Source of the DNA: JANLYC01 sp963750495
GTDB taxonomy: Bacteria; Actinomycetota; Actinomycetes; Propionibacteriales; Nocardioidaceae
Assembly (NCBI GenBank): GCA_963750495.1
Contig: CAVVQV010000004.1
Coordinates: forward strand, 186,001-250,000
DNA length: 64,000 nucleotides
Direction: 5' to 3'
Under the pieces are notes generated by a model, which worked only from the letters and a program-made list of their open reading frames with translations, was not told the DNA's origin and did not search any database. This document shows, piece by piece, positions 52,316 through 60,275 of the stretch. Both the position numbers and the translations under genes were made by a program. The stretch's first letter is position 1, and every line of letters starts with the position of its first letter.

Positions 52316-53185
52316 ATGAGCATCGTCAGAGATCCGGCGGGTCGCCGCTTCGTTGCGCCGACGGTCGAACCCCCGGCAGGGGACGTCGACGACCTGTCCG
52401 CGTTCCTTGCCGCGCATCGCCGGGTCTTCGTGCTCACCGGGGCGGGCTGCAGCACCGAGTCAGGCATCCCCGACTACCGCGGGCTCGAGGGTGAGTGGAA
52501 GCGCCAGCGGCCCATCGAGTTCCAGCCGTTCGTCCGTGACCCCCTGATGCGCTCCCGCTACTGGGCCCGCAGCCTCATCGGCTGGCGTAGCTTCGGCGGT
52601 GCTGCCCCGAACGCCGCCCATCGCGGACTGGCCGCGCTGGAGCAGTCCGATCGGATCGGCCTGCTGGTGACCCAGAACGTCGATGGTCTGCATCAGGCCG
52701 CCGGTTCGCGGCGTGTGGTCGACCTGCACGGCAGGCTGGACCGGGTTGCGTGCCTGTCGTGCCGGCACACCTCGGCCCGCGCCGCCTGGCAGCTGCATCT
52801 CCAGAACCTCAACACCGGCTGGACCACGTTGGACGCCCCGGTCGCGCCGGACGGTGACGCCGACCTCGACGGGCTCGACTTCTCGGCCTTCGTGGTTCCG
52901 GACTGCCCGAGGTGCGGTGGTGTGGTCAAGCCGGACGTCGTGTTCTTCGGCGAGAACGTGCCACCGTGGCGGCATACCCAGGCGACGGCGGCGCTGTCTC
53001 GCTCCGACGCGATGCTGGTCGTGGGTTCGTCGCTGATGGTGCACTCCGGCTACCGCTACGCGCTGGCTGCTGAACGGCTGGGCCTTCCGATCGCCGCGGT
53101 CAACCTGGGCCGGACCCGGGCCGACCACCTGCTCTCGCTGAAAGTCTCCGCCGCGGCCGGCCCCACCTTCGCTGCCTGCACCTAG
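52316..53185 (+). CDS. NAD-dependent protein deacylase, Sir2 family
   Basis: From ATG 52316 after GAAGGA the protein has 289 residues. The NAD site GAGCSTESGIPDYRG, TQNVDGLHQ, the catalytic H138 in DLHGRL, four zinc cysteines (CLSC and CPRC) and KPDVVFFGENVP are all intact. The form is like class II sirtuins (SIRT4-like), which remove acetyl, lipoyl or longer acyl groups. The window also contains a Pat-like acetyltransferase and acyl-CoA synthetase, so protein acylation control by this enzyme is conceivable, though the two loci are 50 kb apart. A hairpin repeat follows its stop. Confidence 0.92.
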   Translation: MSIVRDPAGRRFVAPTVEPPAGDVDDLSAFLAAHRRVFVLTGAGCSTESGIPDYRGLEGEWKRQRPIEFQPFVRDPLMRSRYWARSLIGWRSFGGAAPNAAHRGLAALEQSDRIGLLVTQNVDGLHQAAGSRRVVDLHGRLDRVACLSCRHTSARAAWQLHLQNLNTGWTTLDAPVAPDGDADLDGLDFSAFVVPDCPRCGGVVKPDVVFFGENVPPWRHTQATAALSRSDAMLVVGSSLMVHSGYRYALAAERLGLPIAAVNLGRTRADHLLSLKVSAAAGPTFAACT

Positions 53186-53191
53186 CAGTGC

Positions 53192-53277
53192 GTTTGCCTA
53201 GTTCACAAGCCAGGTCGCTTGTCCACTCGGCAGATTTGCATTGTGAGGAGAGCAGGTGGCTTGTTCACTAGGCAAAC
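53192..53277. repeat. Dispersed hairpin element, copy 2
   Basis: The arm GTTTGCCTAGTTCACAAGCC (53192-53211) and the reverse arm at 53258-53277 are the same 20-bp sequences as in copy 1 (3355-3398), but here 46 bp separate them. The inner spacer holds a decayed third arm (about 53217-53238). In both copies one arm carries GTGAAC and the other its inverse GTTCAC when read from the same end. It lies between a sirtuin gene and a methyltransferase gene in the same direction. Confidence 0.85.
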
Positions 53278-53309
53278 GCGCGGCCAGGTCAGTGCATAGG
53301 GTGCGGAGC

Positions 53310-54098
53310 GTGGGAAGCGAGTATCGGGAGGTCGGGCACGCGGAGGCGGAGACCGCCAACCGGGCGGACTGGGACGCGGAGGCGGACGACTACCAACGCG
53401 AGCACGGCGCCTTCCTGGGCGACGCCCGCTTCGTCTGGTGCCCCGAAGGCCTCGACGAGGCAGCCGCGCACCTGCTCGGTGACGTCACCGGTCGACGGGT
53501 CCTCGATCTCGGCTGCGGCGCCGCCCAGTGTGCACGCTGGCTCCGACTGAACGGGGCCACCGCGTTCGGCGTCGACCTCTCCTACCGCCAGCTGCAGCAC
53601 GCGCATCGCATCGACGAGGACACCGAAATCACGGTTCCGGTCATCTGCGGGTCCGCGAGCCGGCTGCCCTTCGCTGCTGCCTCGTTCGACGTGGTGGCCT
53701 CTGCCTTCGGCGCGCTGCCGTTCGTCATCGACATCGGGCAGGCGTTCAGCGAGGTGAGCCGGGTGCTGAGGCCGGGCGGGCTGTTCGCGTTCTCCGTCGT
53801 GCACCCGGTCCGGCGGATGTTCCCCGACGATCCGGGCCACGACGGCTTCACGATCACGCGCTCCTACTTCGACCGATCCTCGTACGTCGAGGTGCGCGCG
53901 GACGGTGTCGTGACGTACGTCGAACCGCATCACACGATGGGCGACTGGATCGGCGCCATCGAGTCGGGCGGGCTGCGGCTGCACCGCCTCGTCGAGCCCG
54001 AATGGCCGATCGGGCACGACCGCGTCTGGGGCGGCTGGGGGCCGGTGCGTGGACGTCTGCTTCCTGGCACCGCGATCTTCGTCACGCACAAGGCGTGA
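53310..54098 (+). CDS. SAM-dependent class I methyltransferase
   Basis: A GTG at 53310 (another at 53301) gives about 262 residues. Motif I is VLDLGCGAAQCARWL, followed by AFGVDLSYRQLQHA, VICGSASRLPFAAASFDVVASAFGALPF and LRPGGLFAFSVVHP, a Methyltransf_11-type fold. The start NRADWDAEADDYQREHGAFLGDARFVWCPEGLDEAAAHLLG is a pattern common in Actinobacteria. The substrate is unknown. Any start before 53301 would run into the hairpin repeat. Confidence 0.85.
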   Translation: MGSEYREVGHAEAETANRADWDAEADDYQREHGAFLGDARFVWCPEGLDEAAAHLLGDVTGRRVLDLGCGAAQCARWLRLNGATAFGVDLSYRQLQHAHRIDEDTEITVPVICGSASRLPFAAASFDVVASAFGALPFVIDIGQAFSEVSRVLRPGGLFAFSVVHPVRRMFPDDPGHDGFTITRSYFDRSSYVEVRADGVVTYVEPHHTMGDWIGAIESGGLRLHRLVEPEWPIGHDRVWGGWGPVRGRLLPGTAIFVTHKA

Positions 54099-54175
54099 GG
54101 AGACGCCGCCGTGACCAAGGTCCGACACGCCCTGAGCTCGCCTGCGCACGCACGCGCTCAGGCAGACTGTCCCGT

Positions 54176-55417
54176 ATGGAGCGCAGGCCGGGAGCGACCG
54201 GGACGTCGTACGACGATCCGTCGACCCCGGGGCCGCTGACTCCGGTCCGGGCAACCGGCGTGGTCGCCCTCGGCATGATGGCGATGAACGCCCTGGCCTA
54301 CGCGTTCACCCTGCTCGCCGCGCACGTCCTCGGGCCGTCGGAATTCGGCGGCGTCAGCGCGCTCCTCGGCATCCTCATCGTCGGAGCCGTGGGTTCGTTG
54401 GCGGTCCAGGCAACCGCCGCGCGCCGGCTCGCGACCTGCCCGCCGCACCATGAGGCGGCGGTGATCCGCGACGTCCTGCTCGGCTGCGCCCGGCTCACCG
54501 CCATCATCGGTGTGCTCCTGCTGCTCCTGACACCACTCATCGACGCGCTCCTGCACCTCGACGACCCCGTGGCGGGCAGCATGGTGGCGCTCTCCACCGT
54601 GCCCACCACGATGATGGGCGCCTACGCGGGCATCGCTCAAGGGCAACGCCGGTGGTCCGCGTTGGCAGCGATCTACGCGGCGTTGGGCGCGGGGCGGCTG
54701 CTCGGAGGTGCCACCGCGATGCTGATCGACCCGAGCCTGCGCTCGGCGATGATCGGGCTAGCGGTCGGCAGCCTGCTCCCCTTCGTCGTCGGTGCGGCGA
54801 CCACACGTCTGCCGCCCGTCTCGCCGGACAGCGATCATGCGCCGTTGCTGGGCGAGCTCTGGAGGAACGGCCACACGTTGCTGGCGTTCTTCGTCTTCAC
54901 CAACCTCGACGTCCTGCTCGCCCGCCACCTGTTCGACAGCACCGACGCCGGCGTCTACGCAGCGGGCGCGATCCTCGTCAAGACCTGCCTGTTCCTGCCG
55001 ACGTTCGTGCTCGTGGTGGCGTTTCCGACGATGGCGGCCGACCGGTCGGGCCGGCCCTGGCTGCGACCGATGCTCACGGTCCTCGGCCTCGGCGCGCTGG
55101 CAGTCCTCGGTGCCTGGCTGCTGCCCGACCTGGCGGTGTCGTTTGCCGGCGGCAGCGAGTACGCCGACCTGGGCCACGTCGCGTGGCTGTTCGCGATCGA
55201 GGGCACGATCTTCGCGGCGCTGCAGATCCTGGTCTACGACACGATCGCCGGGCAGTCGCACGCGACCTATGTCCTCTGGATCGGTGCCGCGCTGATCGCT
55301 GCCGTGGCGCTCCCGCTGCTGGCCTCTGTCACCGGCCTCGTGACGTTGGTGATCGCCGTCGCGGCCGCCGTGGGGCTAGTGACCAGCCTCATGCCAAGTG
55401 CTGCCCGCCCCGACTGA
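54176..55417 (+). CDS. Polysaccharide/oligosaccharide flippase-like membrane protein (MOP superfamily)
   Basis: From ATG 54176 the protein has 413 residues and about 12 membrane segments. ALAYAFTLLAAHVLGPSEFGGVSALLGILIVGAVGSLAVQATAARRLA at the start and HTLLAFFVFTNLDVLLARHLFDSTDAGVYAAGAILVKTCLFLPTFVLVVAFPTMA in the middle are typical of Wzx-like flippases. It should move a lipid-linked sugar across the membrane. No glycosyltransferase cluster is beside it. Its last 42 bp overlap the end of polA on the other strand. Confidence 0.82.
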   Translation: MERRPGATGTSYDDPSTPGPLTPVRATGVVALGMMAMNALAYAFTLLAAHVLGPSEFGGVSALLGILIVGAVGSLAVQATAARRLATCPPHHEAAVIRDVLLGCARLTAIIGVLLLLLTPLIDALLHLDDPVAGSMVALSTVPTTMMGAYAGIAQGQRRWSALAAIYAALGAGRLLGGATAMLIDPSLRSAMIGLAVGSLLPFVVGAATTRLPPVSPDSDHAPLLGELWRNGHTLLAFFVFTNLDVLLARHLFDSTDAGVYAAGAILVKTCLFLPTFVLVVAFPTMAADRSGRPWLRPMLTVLGLGALAVLGAWLLPDLAVSFAGGSEYADLGHVAWLFAIEGTIFAALQILVYDTIAGQSHATYVLWIGAALIAAVALPLLASVTGLVTLVIAVAAAVGLVTSLMPSAARPD

Positions 55418-58096
55418 GACCTCCAGGGGTACGGCCAGGTCGGCCGCGGATGCCATCTCGCGACGCACCAGCGACTCGAGCACCTCGCGCTCACCGGCTG
55501 CCACCTCGAACACGAGCTCGTCATGCACCTGCAGCAGCATGCGTGACGCACGCCCCTCGGCCGTCAGCGCGGCGTCGACATGCAGCATCGCGACCTTGAT
55601 GATGTCGGCGGCACTGCCCTGGATCGGCGCGTTGAGCGCCATCCGCTCGGCCATCTCGCGGCGTTGTCGGTTGTCGCTCGTGAGGTCGGGCAGATAGCGA
55701 CGCCGCCCCAGCAGGGTCTCGGTGAAGCCTGACCGACGAGCTTCCTCGACGACCCCGTGGAGATAGTCGCGTACGCCACCGAAGCGCTCGAAGTACTCGT
55801 CCATGAGACCGCGGGCCTCACTGGTCTCGATCTTCAGCTGCTGACTCAGCCCGTAGGACGACAACCCGTAGGCCAGGCCGTAGTTCATCGCCTTGATCTT
55901 CGATCGCTGGGCATGACTGACCTCGGCGGCGTCGACGCTGAAGACCCGCGCTGCCATCACCGAGTGGAAGTCCTCGCCCGAGTGGAAGGCCTCGATCAGA
56001 CCCGCGTCGTCGGACACGTGCGCCATGATCCGCATCTCGATCTGGCTGTAGTCGGCAGTCAACAGCGACTCGAACCCCGCACCGACCACGAATGCCTCGC
56101 GGATGCGGCGACCTTCCTCGGTGCGGATCGGGATGTTCTGCAGGTTGGGCTCGGTAGACGACAGCCGTCCGGTCGCTGCGATCATCTGGTTGAACGTCGT
56201 GTGGATGCGACCGTCCTCGGCGACGGTCTTGAGCAGCCCCTCGACCGTCTGCCGTAGCCGGGTGGCGTCACGGTGGACCAGCAGATGCTGCAGGAACGGG
56301 TGCTCGGTCTTGTCGTACAGCCCCTGCAGGGCCTCGGCGTCGGTGGTGTAGCCGGTCTTGGTGCGCTTGGTCTTGGGCATCGCGAGCTCGTCGAACAGCA
56401 CCACCTGCAGCTGCTTGGGTGAGCCGAGGTTGATCTGCTTGCCGATGACGGCGTAGGCCTCGTCGGCGGCCTGCTTGACGCGACCGGCGAACTGCGCCTC
56501 GAGCGAGCTGAGGTGGTCGACGTCGGTGCCGATGCCGACCTGTTCCATCCGTGCGAGCACGTCGACCAGGGGCAGCTCGACATCGGCGAGCAGCGACGAC
56601 CCACCACGGGTTGCCAGCTCGGTCTCGAGCGCGGCCGACAGGTCAACCACGGCATTGGCCTTCTGCATCAGCTCCTGCGCCTCGGCTGAGTCGCCATCGA
56701 GGTCGAGAGTGAGCTGGTCGCTGGCGGCGGACGAGCCCTTCAGCTCGCGGTGCAGGTACCGCAGCGTGAGGTCGGCCAGGTCGTAGGAGCGTTGGTCTGG
56801 GTGGGACAAGTACGCCGACAGCGCCGTGTCTGCAGCCAGCCCGGACAGCGGCCAGCCGCGAGCAGCCAGCGCCAGCATGGGTCCCTTGGCGTCGTGAAGC
56901 ACCTTGCGCCGTCCGGCGTCGGCGAGCCACCCGGCCAGCACCGTCTCGTCGTCGACTCCGATCTCGCTGACCTCGAGCCAGGCCGCGCTTCCGGACTCGT
57001 CGGCCAGCGCCAGCGAGGTCAGGTGGCCCGTGCCGGCTCCCCACTGTCCGTGGACCTCGAGTCCGGTCAGGCTGCCCTCGGCAGCATGCTGGTCCAGCCA
57101 GCCGGCCAGCTCGCCGGCCGCGAGCTGGCGTCCGTCGACCTCGGCGCCGGGGGCGATCTCGGGCTCATCGGCCGACAACGTCGCGAACAACCGGTCGCGG
57201 AGCACCCTGAACTCGAGCCCGTCGAAGATCGTGTGGACCTCGTCGCGGTCCCAGGCCTGCTGAAGCAGCTCGGGCGGACCGACCGGAAGATCGAGGTCGC
57301 GGACGAGCTGGTTGATGCGCCGGTTGCGGATGACGTCGGCCAGGTGCTCGCGCAACGACTCCCCTGCCTTGCCGGTGATCTCGTCGACACGAGCGATGAT
57401 CTCGTCGAGCCCACCGAACTGCGCAATCCACTTCGCCGCCGTCTTGGGCCCGACCCCCGGCACGCCGGGGAGGTTGTCACTGGTCTCGCCGACCATGGCC
57501 GCCAGGTCGGGATAGCGATCGGGCTGGACGCCGTACTTGTCGAACACCGCGGCCGGTGTCATCCGCGCGAGGTCGGACACTCCCTTGCGGGGGTAGAGGA
57601 CCGTGACGTGGTCGCTGACGAGCTGGAAGGCGTCCCGGTCGCCGCTGCAGATCAGCACGTCGAAGCCGGCCGCCTCGGCCTGCGTCGCCAACGTGGCGAT
57701 CACGTCGTCGGCCTCGAAGCCGTCCTTCTCGATGGTCACGACGCGGAGCGCCTCGAGGACCTCCTTGACCAGCGACACCTGGCCCTTGAACTCGTCGGGG
57801 CTCTTGGAACGGTTGGCCTTGTACTCCGCGTACTCCTCGGAGCGGAAGGTCTGGCGCGAGACGTCGAAGGCGACCCCGAGGTGCGTCGGGGCTTCGTCGC
57901 GCAGGACGTTGATGAGCATCGAGGTGAAGCCATAGACCGCATTGGTCGGCTGTCCGGTCGTCGTCGAGAAGTTCTCGACCGGCAAGGCGAAGAACGCCCG
58001 GTAGGCCAGCGAGTGCCCGTCGAGGAGCAGCAGGACGGGACGGGCGCCAGCTGGTGTCGAAGGGGTGCCGGCGGAGGTCGAGTCGGTCGCAGCCAC
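55376..58096 (-). CDS. polA: DNA polymerase I
   Basis: The GTG at 58096 gives 906 residues. The 5' nuclease domain (about 20-310) has GDRDAFQLV and VGETSDNLPGVPGVGPKTA. The middle proofreading-type domain has lost its metal aspartates (GLEVHGQWGAG where DTE is expected), so 3'-5' editing should be absent, as in mycobacterial Pol I. The polymerase domain keeps motif A LTADYSQIEMRIMAH, motif B RSKIKAMNYGLAYG and motif C LLQVHDELVFEV. Motif B has Tyr where E. coli has Phe762, which predicts easy use of dideoxynucleotides. It fills gaps in repair and removes RNA primers. Confidence 0.96.
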   Translation of the reverse strand: MAATDSTSAGTPSTPAGARPVLLLLDGHSLAYRAFFALPVENFSTTTGQPTNAVYGFTSMLINVLRDEAPTHLGVAFDVSRQTFRSEEYAEYKANRSKSPDEFKGQVSLVKEVLEALRVVTIEKDGFEADDVIATLATQAEAAGFDVLICSGDRDAFQLVSDHVTVLYPRKGVSDLARMTPAAVFDKYGVQPDRYPDLAAMVGETSDNLPGVPGVGPKTAAKWIAQFGGLDEIIARVDEITGKAGESLREHLADVIRNRRINQLVRDLDLPVGPPELLQQAWDRDEVHTIFDGLEFRVLRDRLFATLSADEPEIAPGAEVDGRQLAAGELAGWLDQHAAEGSLTGLEVHGQWGAGTGHLTSLALADESGSAAWLEVSEIGVDDETVLAGWLADAGRRKVLHDAKGPMLALAARGWPLSGLAADTALSAYLSHPDQRSYDLADLTLRYLHRELKGSSAASDQLTLDLDGDSAEAQELMQKANAVVDLSAALETELATRGGSSLLADVELPLVDVLARMEQVGIGTDVDHLSSLEAQFAGRVKQAADEAYAVIGKQINLGSPKQLQVVLFDELAMPKTKRTKTGYTTDAEALQGLYDKTEHPFLQHLLVHRDATRLRQTVEGLLKTVAEDGRIHTTFNQMIAATGRLSSTEPNLQNIPIRTEEGRRIREAFVVGAGFESLLTADYSQIEMRIMAHVSDDAGLIEAFHSGEDFHSVMAARVFSVDAAEVSHAQRSKIKAMNYGLAYGLSSYGLSQQLKIETSEARGLMDEYFERFGGVRDYLHGVVEEARRSGFTETLLGRRRYLPDLTSDNRQRREMAERMALNAPIQGSAADIIKVAMLHVDAALTAEGRASRMLLQVHDELVFEVAAGEREVLESLVRREMASAADLAVPLEVSVGAGSTWHEAGH

Positions 58097-58153
58097 GGCC
58101 CAACCCTAGTCTGGGTCTCCGACATCGGACCGACGTGGGAGACGGTGAAGCAC

Positions 58154-58567
58154 ATGGCGACGGAGCAGCCCGACCTGGCGGACCTGCTGGGTGAAGTCGC
58201 GACGATCCATGACCGGATGGGCATCCAGATCAGCGAGGCCGGCGCGCAGCGTGTCGTCGGGACCATGCCGGTCGAGGGCAACCGGCAGCCGTTCGGGCTG
58301 CTGCACGGTGGCGCTTCCTGCGTGCTCGCCGAGAGCCTCGGCTCGATCGGGGCCACCATGCACGGCTATCCGGACAGGGTGGCGGTGGGGGTCGACATCA
58401 ACGCCACCCATCACCGCGCGGTCTCCGACGGCGTGGTGACCGGCGTCGCCTCGCCGGTACATCTGGGCCGCAGCATGGCGTGCTACGAGATCGTCATCAG
58501 CGACGAGACCGGGCGCCGGGTCTGTACGGCACGCATCACCTGCCAGCTCGTCCCCAAGCGGGACTGA
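58154..58567 (+). CDS. PaaI-type hotdog thioesterase
   Basis: From ATG 58154 the protein has 137 residues. The hotdog motif PFGLLHGGASCVLAESLGSIGA includes the oxyanion HGG and the catalytic Glu on the central helix. VAVGVDINATHHRAVSDGVVTGVASPVHLGRSMACYEIVI is the second half. It resembles the DHNA-CoA/phenylacetyl-CoA thioesterases that often lie beside polA in Actinobacteria. A GTG at 58145 is an alternative start. The substrate is an acyl-CoA not defined here. Confidence 0.88.
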   Translation: MATEQPDLADLLGEVATIHDRMGIQISEAGAQRVVGTMPVEGNRQPFGLLHGGASCVLAESLGSIGATMHGYPDRVAVGVDINATHHRAVSDGVVTGVASPVHLGRSMACYEIVISDETGRRVCTARITCQLVPKRD

Positions 58568-58579
58568 ACGCGTAAGCCC

Positions 58580-59146
58580 TCAGGACGTGACGCGGGCACG
58601 CCGCATGAGGCGGCGGGCGACGATCACGTTCGTCCGGACCACCTGCGGTGCCGCGGCACCACTGAGCTTGCCCCGCAGCCCGGCCACCGTCGAGGCGCGG
58701 ACGATTGCGACCTGGCCGAGGCCGAGCCGCGCGAGGAACCGATTGGCGTCACGAGCCGCCGCCGCCACCGATGCCACGATGTGCTTGGAGTCCTTCTCGT
58801 CAGCCCAGTCGGCCGCCGCCTCCAGGAGGTGCTTGCCGACGCCGCGCCGGCGGTAGCCGCTCAGCACGTGCAGGTAACCGACGTGGATCGCGTCCTCGTC
58901 GTGGATGGGTGAAACCGGAGCCCGTCGCAGGTGCGCAACGCCGACGGGCTCATCGTCGATCACGGCGACCAGCAGCCTCTCGCAGGGGTCGGTCTCGAGC
59001 CGCAGGACCGCTCGCTCGGTCTCGGCGGTGGACAGGTCCGAGGTATGCCCGCGGACATCGTCAGAGGTGAAGTCTTGCCAGATGGCCAGCAGCGCCAGGG
59101 CATCACTGGGGCGTGCATCGCGAACGGTGACCGAGCCTCGGGTCAT
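58580..59146 (-). CDS. GNAT family N-acetyltransferase
   Basis: From ATG 59146 behind GGAGGGATC the protein has 188 residues. RDARPSDALALLAIWQDF opens the fold and HVGYLHVLSGYRRRGVGKHLLEAAADWAD carries the acetyl-CoA loop. DANRFLARLGLGQVAIVRAST is the usual C-terminal piece. The tail (LSGAAAPQVVRTNVIVARRLMRRARVTS) is basic. The target is unknown. It converges on the thioesterase gene. Confidence 0.87.
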   Translation of the reverse strand: MTRGSVTVRDARPSDALALLAIWQDFTSDDVRGHTSDLSTAETERAVLRLETDPCERLLVAVIDDEPVGVAHLRRAPVSPIHDEDAIHVGYLHVLSGYRRRGVGKHLLEAAADWADEKDSKHIVASVAAAARDANRFLARLGLGQVAIVRASTVAGLRGKLSGAAAPQVVRTNVIVARRLMRRARVTS

Positions 59147-59371
59147 GATCCCTCCAGATCTCACCCCCCCGAGTGGTCAGTGGTCGCAGCAACGTCGGGA
59201 GGGCCGGTTAGGCTCTGGCGAGCAGTGCTGCGCGGAACAGACTACGACCGGACAATCCTGTCCTGCTACCCGAGTCGGGAAGTTCGCGACTTCACCACTC
59301 CACCAGGGCCGGACGCCTCATCGCAAATCCGTCCAAAACGACATCTCCGAGCTGACAGGAGGAGCCTGAGC

Positions 59372-60118
59372 GTGTTTCGCGGCATCGGAACCGTGGTCAA
59401 CGTCTCGACCGTCCTGGTCGGCTCCGGAATCGGCGTCCTCCTGAGCAACCGGCTTCCGCAGCGGACCCGCGACGTGGTCACCGACGCCCTCGGTCTCGTG
59501 ACCCTCCTGGTGGCGGCACTGGCGGCGATGTCGGTGAGCGAGCCCGTGCTCAGCGACGCCGTCGGCGACTCGGCGCCTGTCCTCATCGTGCTGGGATCAC
59601 TGCTCATCGGCGGCATCGTCGGATCCCTCCTTCGGATCGAGTATCGCCTCGAGTCCCTGGGCGGCTGGCTCCAGCGACGCCTGGCCCGCGACACGGACTC
59701 GGCCGGCCGACGCCGGTTCGTCGAAGGCTTCGTCGCGGCCTCGATGTTGTTCTGCATCGGGCCGCTGACGGTGCTCGGCTCCTTGTCGGACGGCCTCGGC
59801 AACGGTGCCGACCAGCTGTTGCTCAAGGCGACCCTGGACGGCTTTGCCGCGATCGCCTTCGCGTCATCGTTCGGTTGGGGTGTCGCTGCCTCCGCGATCG
59901 TGGTCGGCGTCGTACAAGGTTCGTTGACGGTGCTCGGCGCGCTGATCGGAGACTTCCTTCCGGAAGCCCACCTGGAGGCCCTCACCGCCACCGGAGGGCT
60001 GCTGCTGGCCGGTGTCGGCCTTCGACTCCTCCAGATCAAACAGGTGCCGGTCGGCGACCTGCTGCCGGCCCTTCTGGTGGCTCCGTTCCTCACCCAGATC
60101 GTCGTCGCGTGGCGGTGA
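59372..60118 (+). CDS. DUF554 family membrane protein (YqgA-like)
   Basis: A GTG at 59372 after AGGAGGAG gives 248 residues with about seven hydrophobic segments. MFRGIGTVVNVSTVLVGSGIGVLLSNRLPQRTRDVVTDALG, GSLLIGGIVGSLLRIE, FVEGFVAASMLFCIGPLTVLGSLSDG and FASSFGWGVAASAIVVGVVQGSLT are the DUF554 hallmarks. The family is a likely transporter of unknown substrate. It precedes the livHMGF operon by about 160 bp and is not obviously part of it. Confidence 0.88.
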   Translation: MFRGIGTVVNVSTVLVGSGIGVLLSNRLPQRTRDVVTDALGLVTLLVAALAAMSVSEPVLSDAVGDSAPVLIVLGSLLIGGIVGSLLRIEYRLESLGGWLQRRLARDTDSAGRRRFVEGFVAASMLFCIGPLTVLGSLSDGLGNGADQLLLKATLDGFAAIAFASSFGWGVAASAIVVGVVQGSLTVLGALIGDFLPEAHLEALTATGGLLLAGVGLRLLQIKQVPVGDLLPALLVAPFLTQIVVAWR

Positions 60119-60187
60119 CGCTCCGGTGGCGGCGTCGCAATTCGGACGCAATCTGGGGTGTGCCGTTCTTTCTCCCACGTTCCTCGC

Positions 60188-60193
60188 TATAGT
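60188..60193 (+). promoter_or_regulatory. Candidate -10 box (TATAGT) of the liv operon
   Basis: TATAGT at 60188-60193 lies 83 bp before the livH start in the only A/T-rich part of the gap after the DUF554 gene. A fair -35 is not obvious (TTCTTT at 60166-60171 is 16 bp upstream). The match is to the -10 consensus only. Confidence 0.35.
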
Positions 60194-60275
60194 CCGGGCC
60201 AAGCGCGATCGACTCCCTGGCCCCCGGAGTCCCCGTCGCGCCGCAACGCCACGCAGCCCCTGACAGGAGTGACCC

